A stretch of DNA of 64,000 nt from CAYNSB01 sp964399625 (GCA_964399625.1 CAYNSB010000008.1:24152-88151), one strand, 5' to 3'; counted from the first letter of the stretch, positions 43,143 through 52,097 are shown. The notes: a model not told the origin generated them from the letters alone. Translations and numbers: made by a program.

Positions 43143-43256
43143 CGTCCCGGTCGCTCCGAACACTTGCTGCCCGCCCCTGCCCCGCCTACCGTTCGGGTCC
43201 TGCCCCATCCGCGCCCGTTTCGGGCTCTGATCGGTGCGGCCTGTCGGAGCGCTTCA

Positions 43257-43544
43257 ATGCCCAAGAACAAGACCCACAAGGGCCTGCTCAAGCGGACCCG
43301 TATCTCCAAGACCGGCAAGGTCCGCCACCGCACCGCGGGGCACAAGCACTTGCGATCCGGCAAGGGCGGCAAGCGCCTCCGCCAGATGCGCAAGGACCCC
43401 TACATGGCCAGCGCCGACGTCAAGCGCCTCGAGAAGCTCCTGTTCCGTCGCCTCCGCGGGCGCACCCAGCCCCGCACCGCGATGCGCAAGAGCCCCTCGC
43501 CCGCCCAGCGCCGCGCCAAGCTCGCCGCCAAGAAGGCGGGTTGA
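43257..43544 (+). CDS. rpmI: Ribosomal protein bL35, C-terminally extended
   Basis: This protein of 95 residues starts MPKNKTHKGLLKRTRISKTGKVRHR, the L35 pattern, with LRQMRKDPYMASADVKRLEKLL. Common L35 proteins have about 65 residues; here about 30 extra basic residues (RGRTQPRTAMRKSPSPAQRR) follow. It stands before rplT, the usual order, but infC is not upstream; a sigma/anti-sigma pair is. GGAG lies about 8 bases before the ATG. Confidence 0.93.
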   Translation: MPKNKTHKGLLKRTRISKTGKVRHRTAGHKHLRSGKGGKRLRQMRKDPYMASADVKRLEKLLFRRLRGRTQPRTAMRKSPSPAQRRAKLAAKKAG

Positions 43545-43686
43545 TCCACGATCCCGGTCCGGCGATCCACGCCGGTCCCTTCTCGCCGCTCGCGTGAGCG
43601 CCGAGCACGCACCGCCCGTCGGGACCTAAGCCAAGACTCGATCACAACTCGATCTTGCCCCGCCGGACACTGTTGGAGTTCTTCCC

Positions 43687-44064
43687 ATGCCCCGAGTTCG
43701 CAAAGGCGCCGCCCGCGCTCAGGCCCGCAAGCGCATCCTCCGCAAGGCCCGCGGCTACTTCGGAGTCCGCTCCAAGCACAAGTACCAGGCCGAGATCACG
43801 CTCGTCCGCGCTGGCGCGTACCAGTTCCGCGACCGCCGCAATCGCAAGCGCGACATGCGCCGCCTCTGGATCACCCGCATCACCGCCGCCTGCCAGATGC
43901 GCGCCACCCGCTACTCCCTCTTCATGAACGGGCTCAAGAACTCCGGCATCACCCTCAACCGCAAGATGCTCAGCGTCATCGCGATCGAGGACCCCAAGAC
44001 GTTCGACTCGCTCGTGCAGACCGCGATCAAGGCCTCCAAGGCGACCCCCGCCAAGGCCGCCTGA
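43687..44064 (+). CDS. rplT: Ribosomal protein bL20
   Basis: This 125-residue protein has MPRVRKGAARAQARKRILRKARGYFGVRSK and the block FRDRRNRKRDMRRLWITRITAACQ, which are invariant-type L20 sequence. It is an early assembly protein of the large subunit that can repress its own operon in other bacteria. A 142-base gap from rpmI holds a small hairpin (CCGGCG/CGCCGG, 43559-43575). An intrinsic terminator follows. Confidence 0.97.
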   Translation: MPRVRKGAARAQARKRILRKARGYFGVRSKHKYQAEITLVRAGAYQFRDRRNRKRDMRRLWITRITAACQMRATRYSLFMNGLKNSGITLNRKMLSVIAIEDPKTFDSLVQTAIKASKATPAKAA

Positions 44065-44099
44065 TCCCTCGATCACGATCCCACAGCTCGACCCACCCG

Positions 44100-44132
44100 C
44101 TCGCCCGATCACACGATCGGGCGAGTTTGTCT
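44100..44132 (+). terminator. Intrinsic terminator after rplT
   Basis: A perfect 11-bp stem, CTCGCCCGATC with GATCGGGCGAG, encloses ACAC and is followed by TTTGTCT. It closes the rpmI-rplT unit 35 bases after the rplT stop. Confidence 0.92.
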
Positions 44133-44152
44133 ATGGGGCGAACCGATTCCAC

Positions 44153-44158
44153 TACACT
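44153..44158 (+). promoter_or_regulatory. Candidate -10 box for the site-2 protease gene
   Basis: TACACT lies 27 bases before the ATG at 44186, in the short gap after the rplT terminator. A TTGTCT 20 bases upstream is too far for a good -35. Confidence 0.3.
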
Positions 44159-44185
44159 GCGCCCACGCATGCTGTGGAATCGCCC

Positions 44186-44884
44186 ATGAATAGCTGGTGG
44201 GTCATCGATCAATGGAACGTGCATCCGATCCTCCCGATCGCCACCGCGATCTGGGTCATCGGATCGATCGTGCTGCACGAGCTCGCGCACGGCTGGGCCG
44301 CCCTCCGCTGCGGCGACCCCACGCCCCGTGAGAGCGGGCACATGACCCTCAACCCGCTCGTCCACATGGGCCAGATGAGCCTCATCATGTTCGCGCTCGT
44401 GGGCATCGCCTGGGGCGCCATGCCCATCAACCCCTCGCGCATGCGCCGGGGGGGCCGCTACGCCCCGGTCCTCGTCGCCCTCGCCGGGCCCATGATGAAC
44501 GTCCTGCTCTTCCTCGTCGCCGTCGCGCTCACCGCCGTATGGATCGGCCTCCGAAACGGAGCCTGGGGCACCACGCCCCTGCAAGACCCACTGGGACAGA
44601 ATGTCTACATCTTCCTCAAGACCGGGGTCATGCTCAACATCGTCCTCGCCATCTTCAACATGCTCCCCGTCCCGCCGCTCGACGGCTTCCGCATTCTGTC
44701 CGGCCTGGTCCCCGCCGTCGATCGTCTCTGGCGGACCGAAGCCGCCCAGACCGGCGCCGCCCTCCTCTTCGTCATCGTCTTCTTCTTCGCGGGCGACCTC
44801 ATCTGGCCCGTGGGCAGCCGCGCCGCCAGAGAGTGCATCTCGTTCGCCGTGGGGCTCATCGGCGCACGCGCCTCCACCCCGTAA
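44186..44884 (+). CDS. Site-2 protease family (M50) membrane metalloprotease
   Basis: This 232-residue protein has HELAHGWAALRCGD (HExxH zinc site within the first membrane helix), LAGPMMNVLL, and FNMLPVPPLDG, where the Asp of the LDG motif supplies the third zinc ligand. About five or six membrane segments are visible. Such proteases cleave anti-sigma and other membrane proteins within the bilayer. No PDZ domain is present. The GTG at 44174 would add four residues. The two ECF/anti-sigma pairs upstream are possible, unproven, clients. Confidence 0.93.
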   Translation: MNSWWVIDQWNVHPILPIATAIWVIGSIVLHELAHGWAALRCGDPTPRESGHMTLNPLVHMGQMSLIMFALVGIAWGAMPINPSRMRRGGRYAPVLVALAGPMMNVLLFLVAVALTAVWIGLRNGAWGTTPLQDPLGQNVYIFLKTGVMLNIVLAIFNMLPVPPLDGFRILSGLVPAVDRLWRTEAAQTGAALLFVIVFFFAGDLIWPVGSRAARECISFAVGLIGARASTP

Positions 44885-44956
44885 CGCACCCCGCGCTCGC
44901 CCCTCGCATCCAACCTGTACAATGACCCCACATCCCACTCGCGCACGGAGGCACGA

Positions 44957-46507
44957 ATGACCACCGCTCTCTGCGACATCGCCATGGCAGGCCTGGGCGT
45001 CATGGGCAAGAACCTCGCCCTCAACATGGCCGACCACGGCTTCTCCGTCGTCGTCAACGATTACAATCCCGCCCTCGCCCCCGCCTTCGTCGCCGAGCAC
45101 CCCGTCGGCTCCTTCGGCGCGCTGGGGGGCTCGCTCCGCGCCGCCGCGGACTACCCCGCCCTCGTCGCCGCCCTCAAGCGCCCGCGCAAGATCATGATCA
45201 TGGTCCCCGCCGGCGGGCCCACCGATTCCGTCATCAACAACCTCATCCCGCTCCTCGAGCGCGGCGACATCATCATCGATGGCGGCAACGCCGACTGGAA
45301 CGACACCATCCGCCGCGAGAAGCTCCTCAAGGAAAGAGGCCTCCGCTTCGTCGGCTCGGGCGTCTCGGGCGGCGAGATTGGCGCACGCTTCGGCCCCTCG
45401 CTCATGCCGGGCGGCGATCCCGAGAGCTGGAACGAGATCAAGCCCATCTGGACCGCCATCGCCGCCAAGGTCGACCCCAAGTCCGGCAAGCCCATCCCCG
45501 GCGCTGCCCCGGGCAAGCCCGTCAACGCGCAGGGAGCCGACGCCTGCGCCGCCTACATGGGCGCCAACGGCGCGGGCCACTACGTGAAGATGGTCCACAA
45601 CGGCATCGAGTACGCCGACATGCAGCTCATCGCCGAGGCCTACCACCTCCTCCGCGAGGTGCTCGCCCTCGCGCCCGACAAGATCGGCGACATCTTCGCC
45701 CAGTGGAACACCGGCGAGCTCGACTCCTTCCTCATCGAGATCACCGCCGATGTCCTCCGCCAGAAGGATCCCATCACCAGCAAGCCCTTCGTGGACATCG
45801 TCCTCGATGCCGCGGGCCAGAAGGGCACCGGCCAATGGACCAGCACCAGCGCGCTCAATCTGGGCGTGCCCGCCGCGACCATGGCCGAGGCCGTCTTCGC
45901 CCGCAACATCAGCGCACTCAAGGAGCAGCGCGTCGCCGCGAGCAAGCTGCTCAAGGGCCCGGATCGCAAGCCAAAGGTCGAAGAGCCCCAACGATTCATC
46001 GACGCCGTCGGGCACGCGCTCTACTGCTCGAAGATCTGCTGCTACGCGCAGGGCTTCCAGCTCCTCGCCGCCGCCGCCGCGCCCGACAAGTTCAACTGGA
46101 ACCTCGACTACCGCGCCATGGCGATGATCTGGCGCGGCGGGTGCATCATCCGCGCCCGCTTCCTCCAAAAGATCAAGGAGGCCTACGACAAGGACGCACG
46201 CCTCGCCAACCTCCTCCTCGATCCCTTCTTCGCCGGCGTCGTTCAGCAGCGCCAGCACGACTGGCGATGGGTCATCGCCACCGCCATCGGCGCGGGGCTC
46301 CCCGTGCCCGCCTTCTCCTCGGCGCTCTCGTACTACGACAGCTACCGCACCGCCGTCCTCCCCGCCAACCTCATCCAGGCCCAGCGCGACTGCTTCGGCG
46401 CCCATACCTACGAGCGCACCGACCAGCCCCGCGGGCAGTTCTTCCACCTCGAGTGGACCAACCGCGAACGCACCCAGTCATCAATCAAGAAGCCCGCGGC
46501 CCACTGA
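44957..46507 (+). CDS. gnd: 6-Phosphogluconate dehydrogenase, decarboxylating
   Basis: This oxidises 6-phosphogluconate to ribulose 5-phosphate with NADP in the pentose phosphate pathway. GLGVMGKNLALNMADHGF is the nucleotide-binding start, GSGVSGGEIGAR and HYVKMVHNGIEYADMQLIAE are the catalytic and substrate blocks (K and N of the NGIEY motif), and WRGGCIIRA is C-terminal. At 516 residues it is longer than the usual 468, because of an insert near 180-195 (DPKSGKPIPGAAPGKPV) and a C-terminal tail. GGAGG lies 8 bases before the ATG. It converges with tolC. Confidence 0.96.
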   Translation: MTTALCDIAMAGLGVMGKNLALNMADHGFSVVVNDYNPALAPAFVAEHPVGSFGALGGSLRAAADYPALVAALKRPRKIMIMVPAGGPTDSVINNLIPLLERGDIIIDGGNADWNDTIRREKLLKERGLRFVGSGVSGGEIGARFGPSLMPGGDPESWNEIKPIWTAIAAKVDPKSGKPIPGAAPGKPVNAQGADACAAYMGANGAGHYVKMVHNGIEYADMQLIAEAYHLLREVLALAPDKIGDIFAQWNTGELDSFLIEITADVLRQKDPITSKPFVDIVLDAAGQKGTGQWTSTSALNLGVPAATMAEAVFARNISALKEQRVAASKLLKGPDRKPKVEEPQRFIDAVGHALYCSKICCYAQGFQLLAAAAAPDKFNWNLDYRAMAMIWRGGCIIRARFLQKIKEAYDKDARLANLLLDPFFAGVVQQRQHDWRWVIATAIGAGLPVPAFSSALSYYDSYRTAVLPANLIQAQRDCFGAHTYERTDQPRGQFFHLEWTNRERTQSSIKKPAAH

Positions 46508-46509
46508 CC

Positions 46510-46572
46510 CGTCTTTCAGCGGCCCCGTCTTTCCGAGGACCAAGCGGAAGCGCAAGGCGGGTGCCACGCCCC
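46510..46572. repeat. Degenerate dispersed repeat, copy 1
   Basis: Core TTCCGAGGACCAAGCGGAAG, then GCGCAAGGCGG and CCACGCCCC. It matches the copies at 56083-56128 and 56761-56802 over about 45 bases. A partial extra copy (GTCTTTCAGCGGCCC) lies immediately before it, as if the element duplicated. It sits between the convergent gnd and tolC genes. Confidence 0.6.
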
Positions 46573-46595
46573 GAGTCGCTTTGGACCGGGGCGTG
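46565..46595. terminator. Hairpin between gnd and tolC
   Basis: A perfect 9-bp inverted repeat, CACGCCCCG and CGGGGCGTG, with a 13-base loop. It lies between convergent genes and overlaps the end of repeat copy 1. There is no T-tract, so it may be a weak bidirectional terminator or part of the repeat. Confidence 0.35.
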
Positions 46596-46615
46596 CCGAT
46601 GGAACCCGCGCCCAC

Positions 46616-48430
46616 TCACTCTTCTTTGCGCTTCGCGTCATCGCCCTTCGCGTTGTCCGCTCCCTCGCCACCGGGCGCCCTCGTTCCCAGCTTCTCAAAC
46701 GTCCCATCCGTCGACACGCGCAACTGCCCCGTCTGGCGCAGGTAGTCCAGCACCGCGTTGCGCAGCGTCGTCCGCGCCCGATCGCGCTCGTTCTCCGAAT
46801 CCTGCAACTGGTTCGCCGCGTCAACTTTGAACTGCGTCTCCACCTCGTCGGACTTCAGTTCCGTCTCCAGCACGCGGCGCTTGTTGATCTCGACCTGCTG
46901 CTGGGCGAGCGTGAGCTGGAACCGCGCCAGGTCGATCTGCCGCACGCTCTGGCGAACGTTCACCGCGAGCTGGTCGCGGAACACGTCGTAGTCGCGCACC
47001 GCCCGCGCCAGCGAGATCGTCTGCTGCCGCAGGTTCAACCGCTCCTGCTCGCGATTGAGCGGCAGCCCGAACGTGATACCCGCCTGGTACGTCAGGTCCT
47101 CGGGCTGGAAGAGCAGCCCGCCCACGCGCCGGCTCGGGTCCGTCGGCACGCTCACGCTCGCGTCCAGGTTCAGGTCCGGCAGCAGCGCGTTCTTCGCGTT
47201 CGCCACCGCCCGCCTCGAATCGTCCAGCTGATCCCGACGGTTCTGCAGGTCCAGCCGCAGGTCCATCGCCGTCGTCACCGCCACGTCCAGCGTCGTGTCC
47301 GGCTCGGGAAGGTCAAGCTCCTGCTCGACCAGATCGACCGCGGTGGTGGAGGCAAGCCCAAGGCGGATCTTGAATTGCTCGACCTGAACGATGAACGACT
47401 CGCGCTGCCCGGCGAGCGCCGCCCTCGCCGCGAGCAAGTTCGACTGCGCCACGTTCTTGCGGAACTCGGCAATCCGCCCCGCCTCGTACCGCGCCGTCTC
47501 GCCCGCCGTGATCCCCTCGAGCGTCTTGACGCGCTGCTCCTGGTTCCGCAGCCCGCTCTGCGCCTGCAGCAACTGGTAGTACTCCCGCGCGATATCCACG
47601 AAGAACCGCCGACGGAAGTCCTCGAACGTCCGCGCCTGGTACACCAGGTTCCGCTCCGCCTGGATTAGGCTCTCCTGCGCGACCAGCCCCGCCCCGCGGA
47701 GCAACGGCACGCTCCCGCTGAGCACCAGCGTCGAGCTCTGCGTGTACCGACCCGTCGCCTGCTGGCGCAGCTGCTCCGTCGCCTGCCACAGCCACTGCGC
47801 CTGCACGTTCCCGCCGTAGGGCAGGCGCTGCGTCACCCGCAGATCGTTGAGCACCTTCACCGCGGATTGAAAGTTCCCGTTCGTGCCCGTGCCCGAGATC
47901 GTCGCGGACGTGTCGTTGAAGAGCTGCGGCCCCCACAGGTGCCGCTCGACCAACAGCCGGATCGCGGCGAAGATGTAATCCTCTTCCGACGCGAGGTACT
48001 CCGGCGCCGAACGCTGTGCCGACCGAAGCGCCTCGGTCAGATCGAGTCTGAGCGTGTTCGCGCCGGGGCCCGGCGTCGCGCCCGACTCGTACGCGTTGAG
48101 CCGCGCCGCCACATCGCGCGCCTCGTCCGCGACGGAGTACCCAAGCTCGCTCGCGCCCGGATTTTTCGTCCCGGGCTTCTTGTCCCGCTCCCGAGCGCCG
48201 ACACGCCCGTCCTCGCCCGTGAACGACCGCTCCGGCGCGCTCGCCCCGCCCGCGATCCGCGCCGACGTCTCTCGCAGCGCCTTCTGCGTTCGCGCATCGA
48301 TGTCGGTCAGCCCGCGATGGCACCCGCTCACGCCCACCGCAAGGGGAACCAAACACAAGCCGATCAGGCCGCGCGATCGCCACTCCACAAGCTCCGATCG
48401 ACGCACGCAGAAACCGGATCGTTCGAACAT
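46616..48430 (-). CDS. TolC-family outer-membrane lipoprotein
   Basis: The 604-residue protein begins with a lipoprotein signal (VGVSGC, lipobox VSGC). The body has the paired long helices of TolC-like efflux proteins, for example QSVRQIDLARFQLTLAQQQVEINKRR and LVLSGSVPLLRGAG. It would form an outer-membrane channel for an export pump. No membrane-fusion or pump gene is adjacent. ATG 48430 follows AGGGGCG; the longer frame to 48499 is not conserved. TATAGT lies 22 bases upstream. Confidence 0.88.
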   Translation of the reverse strand: MFERSGFCVRRSELVEWRSRGLIGLCLVPLAVGVSGCHRGLTDIDARTQKALRETSARIAGGASAPERSFTGEDGRVGARERDKKPGTKNPGASELGYSVADEARDVAARLNAYESGATPGPGANTLRLDLTEALRSAQRSAPEYLASEEDYIFAAIRLLVERHLWGPQLFNDTSATISGTGTNGNFQSAVKVLNDLRVTQRLPYGGNVQAQWLWQATEQLRQQATGRYTQSSTLVLSGSVPLLRGAGLVAQESLIQAERNLVYQARTFEDFRRRFFVDIAREYYQLLQAQSGLRNQEQRVKTLEGITAGETARYEAGRIAEFRKNVAQSNLLAARAALAGQRESFIVQVEQFKIRLGLASTTAVDLVEQELDLPEPDTTLDVAVTTAMDLRLDLQNRRDQLDDSRRAVANAKNALLPDLNLDASVSVPTDPSRRVGGLLFQPEDLTYQAGITFGLPLNREQERLNLRQQTISLARAVRDYDVFRDQLAVNVRQSVRQIDLARFQLTLAQQQVEINKRRVLETELKSDEVETQFKVDAANQLQDSENERDRARTTLRNAVLDYLRQTGQLRVSTDGTFEKLGTRAPGGEGADNAKGDDAKRKEE

Positions 48431-48451
48431 TTTCGCCCCTGAACTGCCGCG

Positions 48452-48457
48452 ACTATA
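48452..48457 (-). promoter_or_regulatory. Candidate -10 box for the TolC gene
   Basis: TATAGT on the minus strand lies 22 bases before the ATG at 48430, leaving a leader of about 15 bases. No clear -35 is visible. Confidence 0.4.
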
Positions 48458-48648
48458 CCGAAGTACGCCCCGCCGCGTTGCATGCCACGCATCGCACACC
48501 TATCGTCCGGGTCCCCGAAATCGGCGCACCACCACCGCACCGAAGTCGAACGCTTCCGATCCTTCCCCGGGGTTGGTCCCCGGCCTCAAGTCCCGCCCCC
48601 GCCGCGTGCGCTCAGAGGGGCAACACCCGCTCGGGAGACCATCGGACG

Positions 48649-51492
48649 ATGCCTTCACTGACCTACGACGGGCGCTCCTTCCAAATCGATGGGCGACGCA
48701 TCTGGATCGTGAGTGGATCGCTCCACTACACGCGCATCCCCCGCGAACACTGGGAGGACCGCATCCACCTCGCCAAGCAGGCGGGGCTGAACACCATTGA
48801 TGTTCCGGTGTTCTGGAACCGTCACGAACCGCGCCCGGGACACTTCGACTTCTCAGGCGACAACGACCTCCGCCACTTCGTCCAGCTCATCGCTCAGGCG
48901 GGGCTCTACTGCATCCTTCGCCCCGGTCCCTACGTCGGGGAGGACTGGGATTTCGGCGGCCTGCCCGTCTGGGTCAACACGCTCAAGGAAGTCCGCCTCC
49001 GCGCCGCATCCAACTCCTTCCTCGAGGCCTGCTCCAGATACTTCAACGCCGTCGCGGACAAGGTGCGCGACCTGCAAGTCACGAGCCCGGGCAAGGCCGG
49101 CCCAGGCGGCATCGGCGGCGGGCCCATCATCCTCGTCCAGAGCGAGTCGCAGTGGACCTGCGGCGACGATCGCCAGGCCGAGTCCTACCTCACCGAGCTC
49201 AATCGCTACCTTCGCGAGGCGGGGTTCACCGTCCCCATCATCAACGCGAACAATCTCTGGCAGGGCGCCGAGGGAGAGATCGAGTGCTGGTCCGGCGCGG
49301 GAGACCTCCTCTCCACCGTCCGCCAGCTCGCCTCCGTCCGCTCCGACCGCCCGCGCCTCGTCATCGATTTCGACGTCGCGCAGCAGGCGACCTGGGGCGA
49401 GCAACTGCCCCCGCCCACACCGCCCGCCGCGCTCGAGCAGCGCCTCGCCCAGATCATCGCCGGCGGCGCGCAGTTCAACATCCACCCATTCCACGGCGGA
49501 TCGAACTTCGGCTTCTGGGGCGGGCGCGTCCACGATGCGATCAGCTCGTCGGGCGGCTTCGCCACATCCTCGCGCGATGACGGCGCACCCCTCACCGAGT
49601 CCGGCACGCCCGGGCCCACGTACGCCGCCGTGCGGCGCGTCTGCACGTTCGCCTCGCGCTTCGCGCGCGTGCTTTCGAACCTCGATCCCGCCTACCGCCC
49701 CGTCGTCGCGGCGCCCAACACCACCGCCGCCATCACCGACAAGACGCCACGCCCCCGAAAGGGACAGCCCGCCGCCGCCGACGCGCCCGCGCCCACCGTC
49801 CTCCACGCCACCGGCCCCCAGGGCAGCGTCGCCTTCGTCTTTGGCGAGCCCGCGCAGGGCGATGAGCCCGGACGCACCGTCGATCTGCTCCTGGCCCACG
49901 GCACCACCATCCCCGTCGAGGTCGGGTCCGACGGCGTCACCTGGTGCGTCTTCGATGCCTTCCTCGGCGGGCGCGCCACGCTGGACTACTGCAACCTCTC
50001 CGCCTTCGCCGCGGTGGGCAAGGTCCTCGTCGTCTACGGACGACCCGGCGCCCAGGTCCGTCTCTCCATCAATGGCTCTCCCATGGAGAGCGAGGTCCCC
50101 AAGGGCAAGGCCACGCACCCCAGCATCGTGCAGCACGAGGGCTGCACGATCATCATCGCCACCCGCGAGCAGCTCGACACCATCCACCTCACCGACGACG
50201 CGGTCTACCTCGGCGTCGCCGGGCTCACCACCGCGCTCCAGCCCATCGCGCTCCCGGGCTCCAAGACCTGCACCCGCATCAGCTCCGAGGGCGAGACGTC
50301 CGTCATCTCCGCAGGGCACGGGCACCACGGCAAACGCGCGCACGAGCGCGTCACCATCGCCGACTGGTCGCACGCCCCCGCCAGCGACTACGCCGACGGT
50401 TCCTCCGCGCGATTCGCCGCCATCGAGGAGCCCAAGGACCTGGGCGCGTTGGGATGCCCCTACGGCTACGGGTGGTACCGCTGCCGCATCAAGCCCTCGA
50501 CCGCCGGCAAGGTCCACGCGATCTTCCCGCGCTCGGGCGATCGCCTGCACGTCTTCCTCGACGGGCACGACTCCGGCCTCGTCGGGCGTGGCCCCGGCGC
50601 CTCCGAATCGCTCACCCTCTCGCTCAAGAAGGGCCCGCAGACGCTCGTCATGCTCGCGGACAATCTCGGGCGCCTCACCGGCGGCATGGGCCTGGGCGAG
50701 CTCAAGGGCCTCTACGGCGAAGTCTGGGACGCCGAGCCCATCAAGGGCGCCAAGGCGTCCCTCAAGGTCGGCGAGCCGCTGGACGTCCTCGCCTTCCGCA
50801 CGCCCATCTGGGGCGTGCAGTCGGGCGATCTCACCCTGCACGAGCGCGTCACCTGGAACATCCCCCACAAGAAGAAGCACCCGCTCATCCTCGCGCTGGG
50901 CGCCTTCCCAGGGCGCGGCCTACTGCTCGCCAACGACAAGCCCATCGCCTTCCTCGAGCGCGGCGGGCTCGAGCAGATCCTCATCCTGCCCGAGCAGCTC
51001 AAGGGCGGCATGAACACGCTGCAGGTCGCCCTCCTGGCGGAGCACGACGGCGCCCCGCCCCAGCCCGCGATCGACGCCCTCATGCATCACGCGCGCTTCT
51101 ACGACTGTGCCGACCCCATCACCGCCAAGGGCGAATGGGCCTTCGCGCGCTGGGAGCCGCCGCGTGCCTCGGCCTTCCACAAGAACAAGCCCGCGGGCAA
51201 GCTCGAAGTCCCCTGCTGGTGGAAGACCCACTTCCGCTGCGCCGACGGGCACACGCCCCTCCGCCTGGATCTGACGGGCATGACCAAGGGCCAGATCTAC
51301 GTGAACGGCCGCGACGCCGGGCGATACTTCGTCGCCACGCCAGATGGAAAGCCCGTCGAGCCCCGCACACGCCCGTACATCCCGCCCGCCTGGATCCGCG
51401 CCGGCGACGACAACGAACTGCTCATCTTCGATGAGCACGGCGGCAACCCCGCCAAGGTCCACCTGATCCCCGAGGTCGGGGCCCATGCCTAA
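48649..51492 (+). CDS. GH35-like (beta-galactosidase family) protein with altered catalytic residues
   Basis: This 947-residue protein resembles glycoside hydrolase family 35 across the barrel: GSLHYTRIPREHWEDRIHLAK, GLNTIDVPVFWNRHEPRPG, LRPGPYVGEDWDFGGLPVW, and NIHPFHGGSNFGFWGGR, then a C-terminal jelly-roll region. In GH35 the acid/base Glu is in a QxENEYG motif; here the block reads VQSESQW (163-169), so that Glu aligns with Gln168. The nucleophile Glu aligns with Asp240 in IDFDVAQ. No signal peptide was found, so it may be cytoplasmic. It is either catalytically inactive, or uses other residues such as E166. ATG 48649 follows the weak site CATCGGACG. Confidence 0.85.
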   Translation: MPSLTYDGRSFQIDGRRIWIVSGSLHYTRIPREHWEDRIHLAKQAGLNTIDVPVFWNRHEPRPGHFDFSGDNDLRHFVQLIAQAGLYCILRPGPYVGEDWDFGGLPVWVNTLKEVRLRAASNSFLEACSRYFNAVADKVRDLQVTSPGKAGPGGIGGGPIILVQSESQWTCGDDRQAESYLTELNRYLREAGFTVPIINANNLWQGAEGEIECWSGAGDLLSTVRQLASVRSDRPRLVIDFDVAQQATWGEQLPPPTPPAALEQRLAQIIAGGAQFNIHPFHGGSNFGFWGGRVHDAISSSGGFATSSRDDGAPLTESGTPGPTYAAVRRVCTFASRFARVLSNLDPAYRPVVAAPNTTAAITDKTPRPRKGQPAAADAPAPTVLHATGPQGSVAFVFGEPAQGDEPGRTVDLLLAHGTTIPVEVGSDGVTWCVFDAFLGGRATLDYCNLSAFAAVGKVLVVYGRPGAQVRLSINGSPMESEVPKGKATHPSIVQHEGCTIIIATREQLDTIHLTDDAVYLGVAGLTTALQPIALPGSKTCTRISSEGETSVISAGHGHHGKRAHERVTIADWSHAPASDYADGSSARFAAIEEPKDLGALGCPYGYGWYRCRIKPSTAGKVHAIFPRSGDRLHVFLDGHDSGLVGRGPGASESLTLSLKKGPQTLVMLADNLGRLTGGMGLGELKGLYGEVWDAEPIKGAKASLKVGEPLDVLAFRTPIWGVQSGDLTLHERVTWNIPHKKKHPLILALGAFPGRGLLLANDKPIAFLERGGLEQILILPEQLKGGMNTLQVALLAEHDGAPPQPAIDALMHHARFYDCADPITAKGEWAFARWEPPRASAFHKNKPAGKLEVPCWWKTHFRCADGHTPLRLDLTGMTKGQIYVNGRDAGRYFVATPDGKPVEPRTRPYIPPAWIRAGDDNELLIFDEHGGNPAKVHLIPEVGAHA

Positions 51493-52042
51493 GCGATCCC
51501 GCAAAGCCGACCGCTCCGACGCGATGTCGCTCATCCAGTCGGCGGCGTCCTTTGCGGCCCGATCGCACGAGAACCAGACGCGCAAGGACGGGCGCACGCC
51601 ATACATCGCGCACCCCTTCCGCGTCGCGATGACCGTGCGTCACCTCTTCGGATGCGAGGACGCGATCGCGATCGCCGCCGCGATCCTGCACGACACCATC
51701 GAGGACTGCACCGTGGACTTCGACGACCTCGAGTCCCGCTTCGGGGCCACCGTCGCCCACGTCGTCGCCGCCCTCACCAAGAACATGGCCCTCCGCCAGG
51801 ACGAGCGCGAAGCGGACTACGACGCACGCCTCGCCCGCGCCGACTGGCGCGCACGCCTCATCAAGCTCGCCGACGCCTACGACAACTTCGCCGACACGAG
51901 CGGCGTGTCGCGCGCCATGCACACGCGGGCCCTGGCCAGGGCCAAGCGCGCGATCGCGCTCGCCAAGCCCGACGCCGTCGCTCACCCGGAGATCGCCCGC
52001 GCCATCCTCGCCCTGCGCGAGCGAATCACGTCGCGTCGCTGA
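51485..52042 (+). CDS. HD-domain protein resembling small alarmone hydrolases (MESH1-like)
   Basis: The 185-residue protein matches the hydrolase half of RelA/SpoT: PYIAHPFRVAM (His), ILHDTIEDC (His-Asp), FGATVAHVVAALTK and KLADAYDNFAD (Asp). These are the metal-binding and catalytic blocks of the MESH1/SpoT HD domain. No synthetase domain follows. It may hydrolyse (p)ppGpp, or a related nucleotide such as NADPH, as human MESH1 does. It overlaps the GH35-like gene by 8 bases, so the two are co-translated. Confidence 0.85.
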   Translation: MPKRSRKADRSDAMSLIQSAASFAARSHENQTRKDGRTPYIAHPFRVAMTVRHLFGCEDAIAIAAAILHDTIEDCTVDFDDLESRFGATVAHVVAALTKNMALRQDEREADYDARLARADWRARLIKLADAYDNFADTSGVSRAMHTRALARAKRAIALAKPDAVAHPEIARAILALRERITSRR

Positions 52043-52097
52043 CCGAAGCCGCGCGCGCCCAGAGATCCGAGTTCCTTCGCGCGGCCGTGCCGGGCAC

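Noticed and set aside
44027..46447. A very long minus-strand open frame of about 800 codons
   Set aside because: It is the antisense shadow of gnd and the site-2 protease. The codon bias of GC-rich genes leaves antisense frames open; the sense proteins have clear motifs and this one has none.
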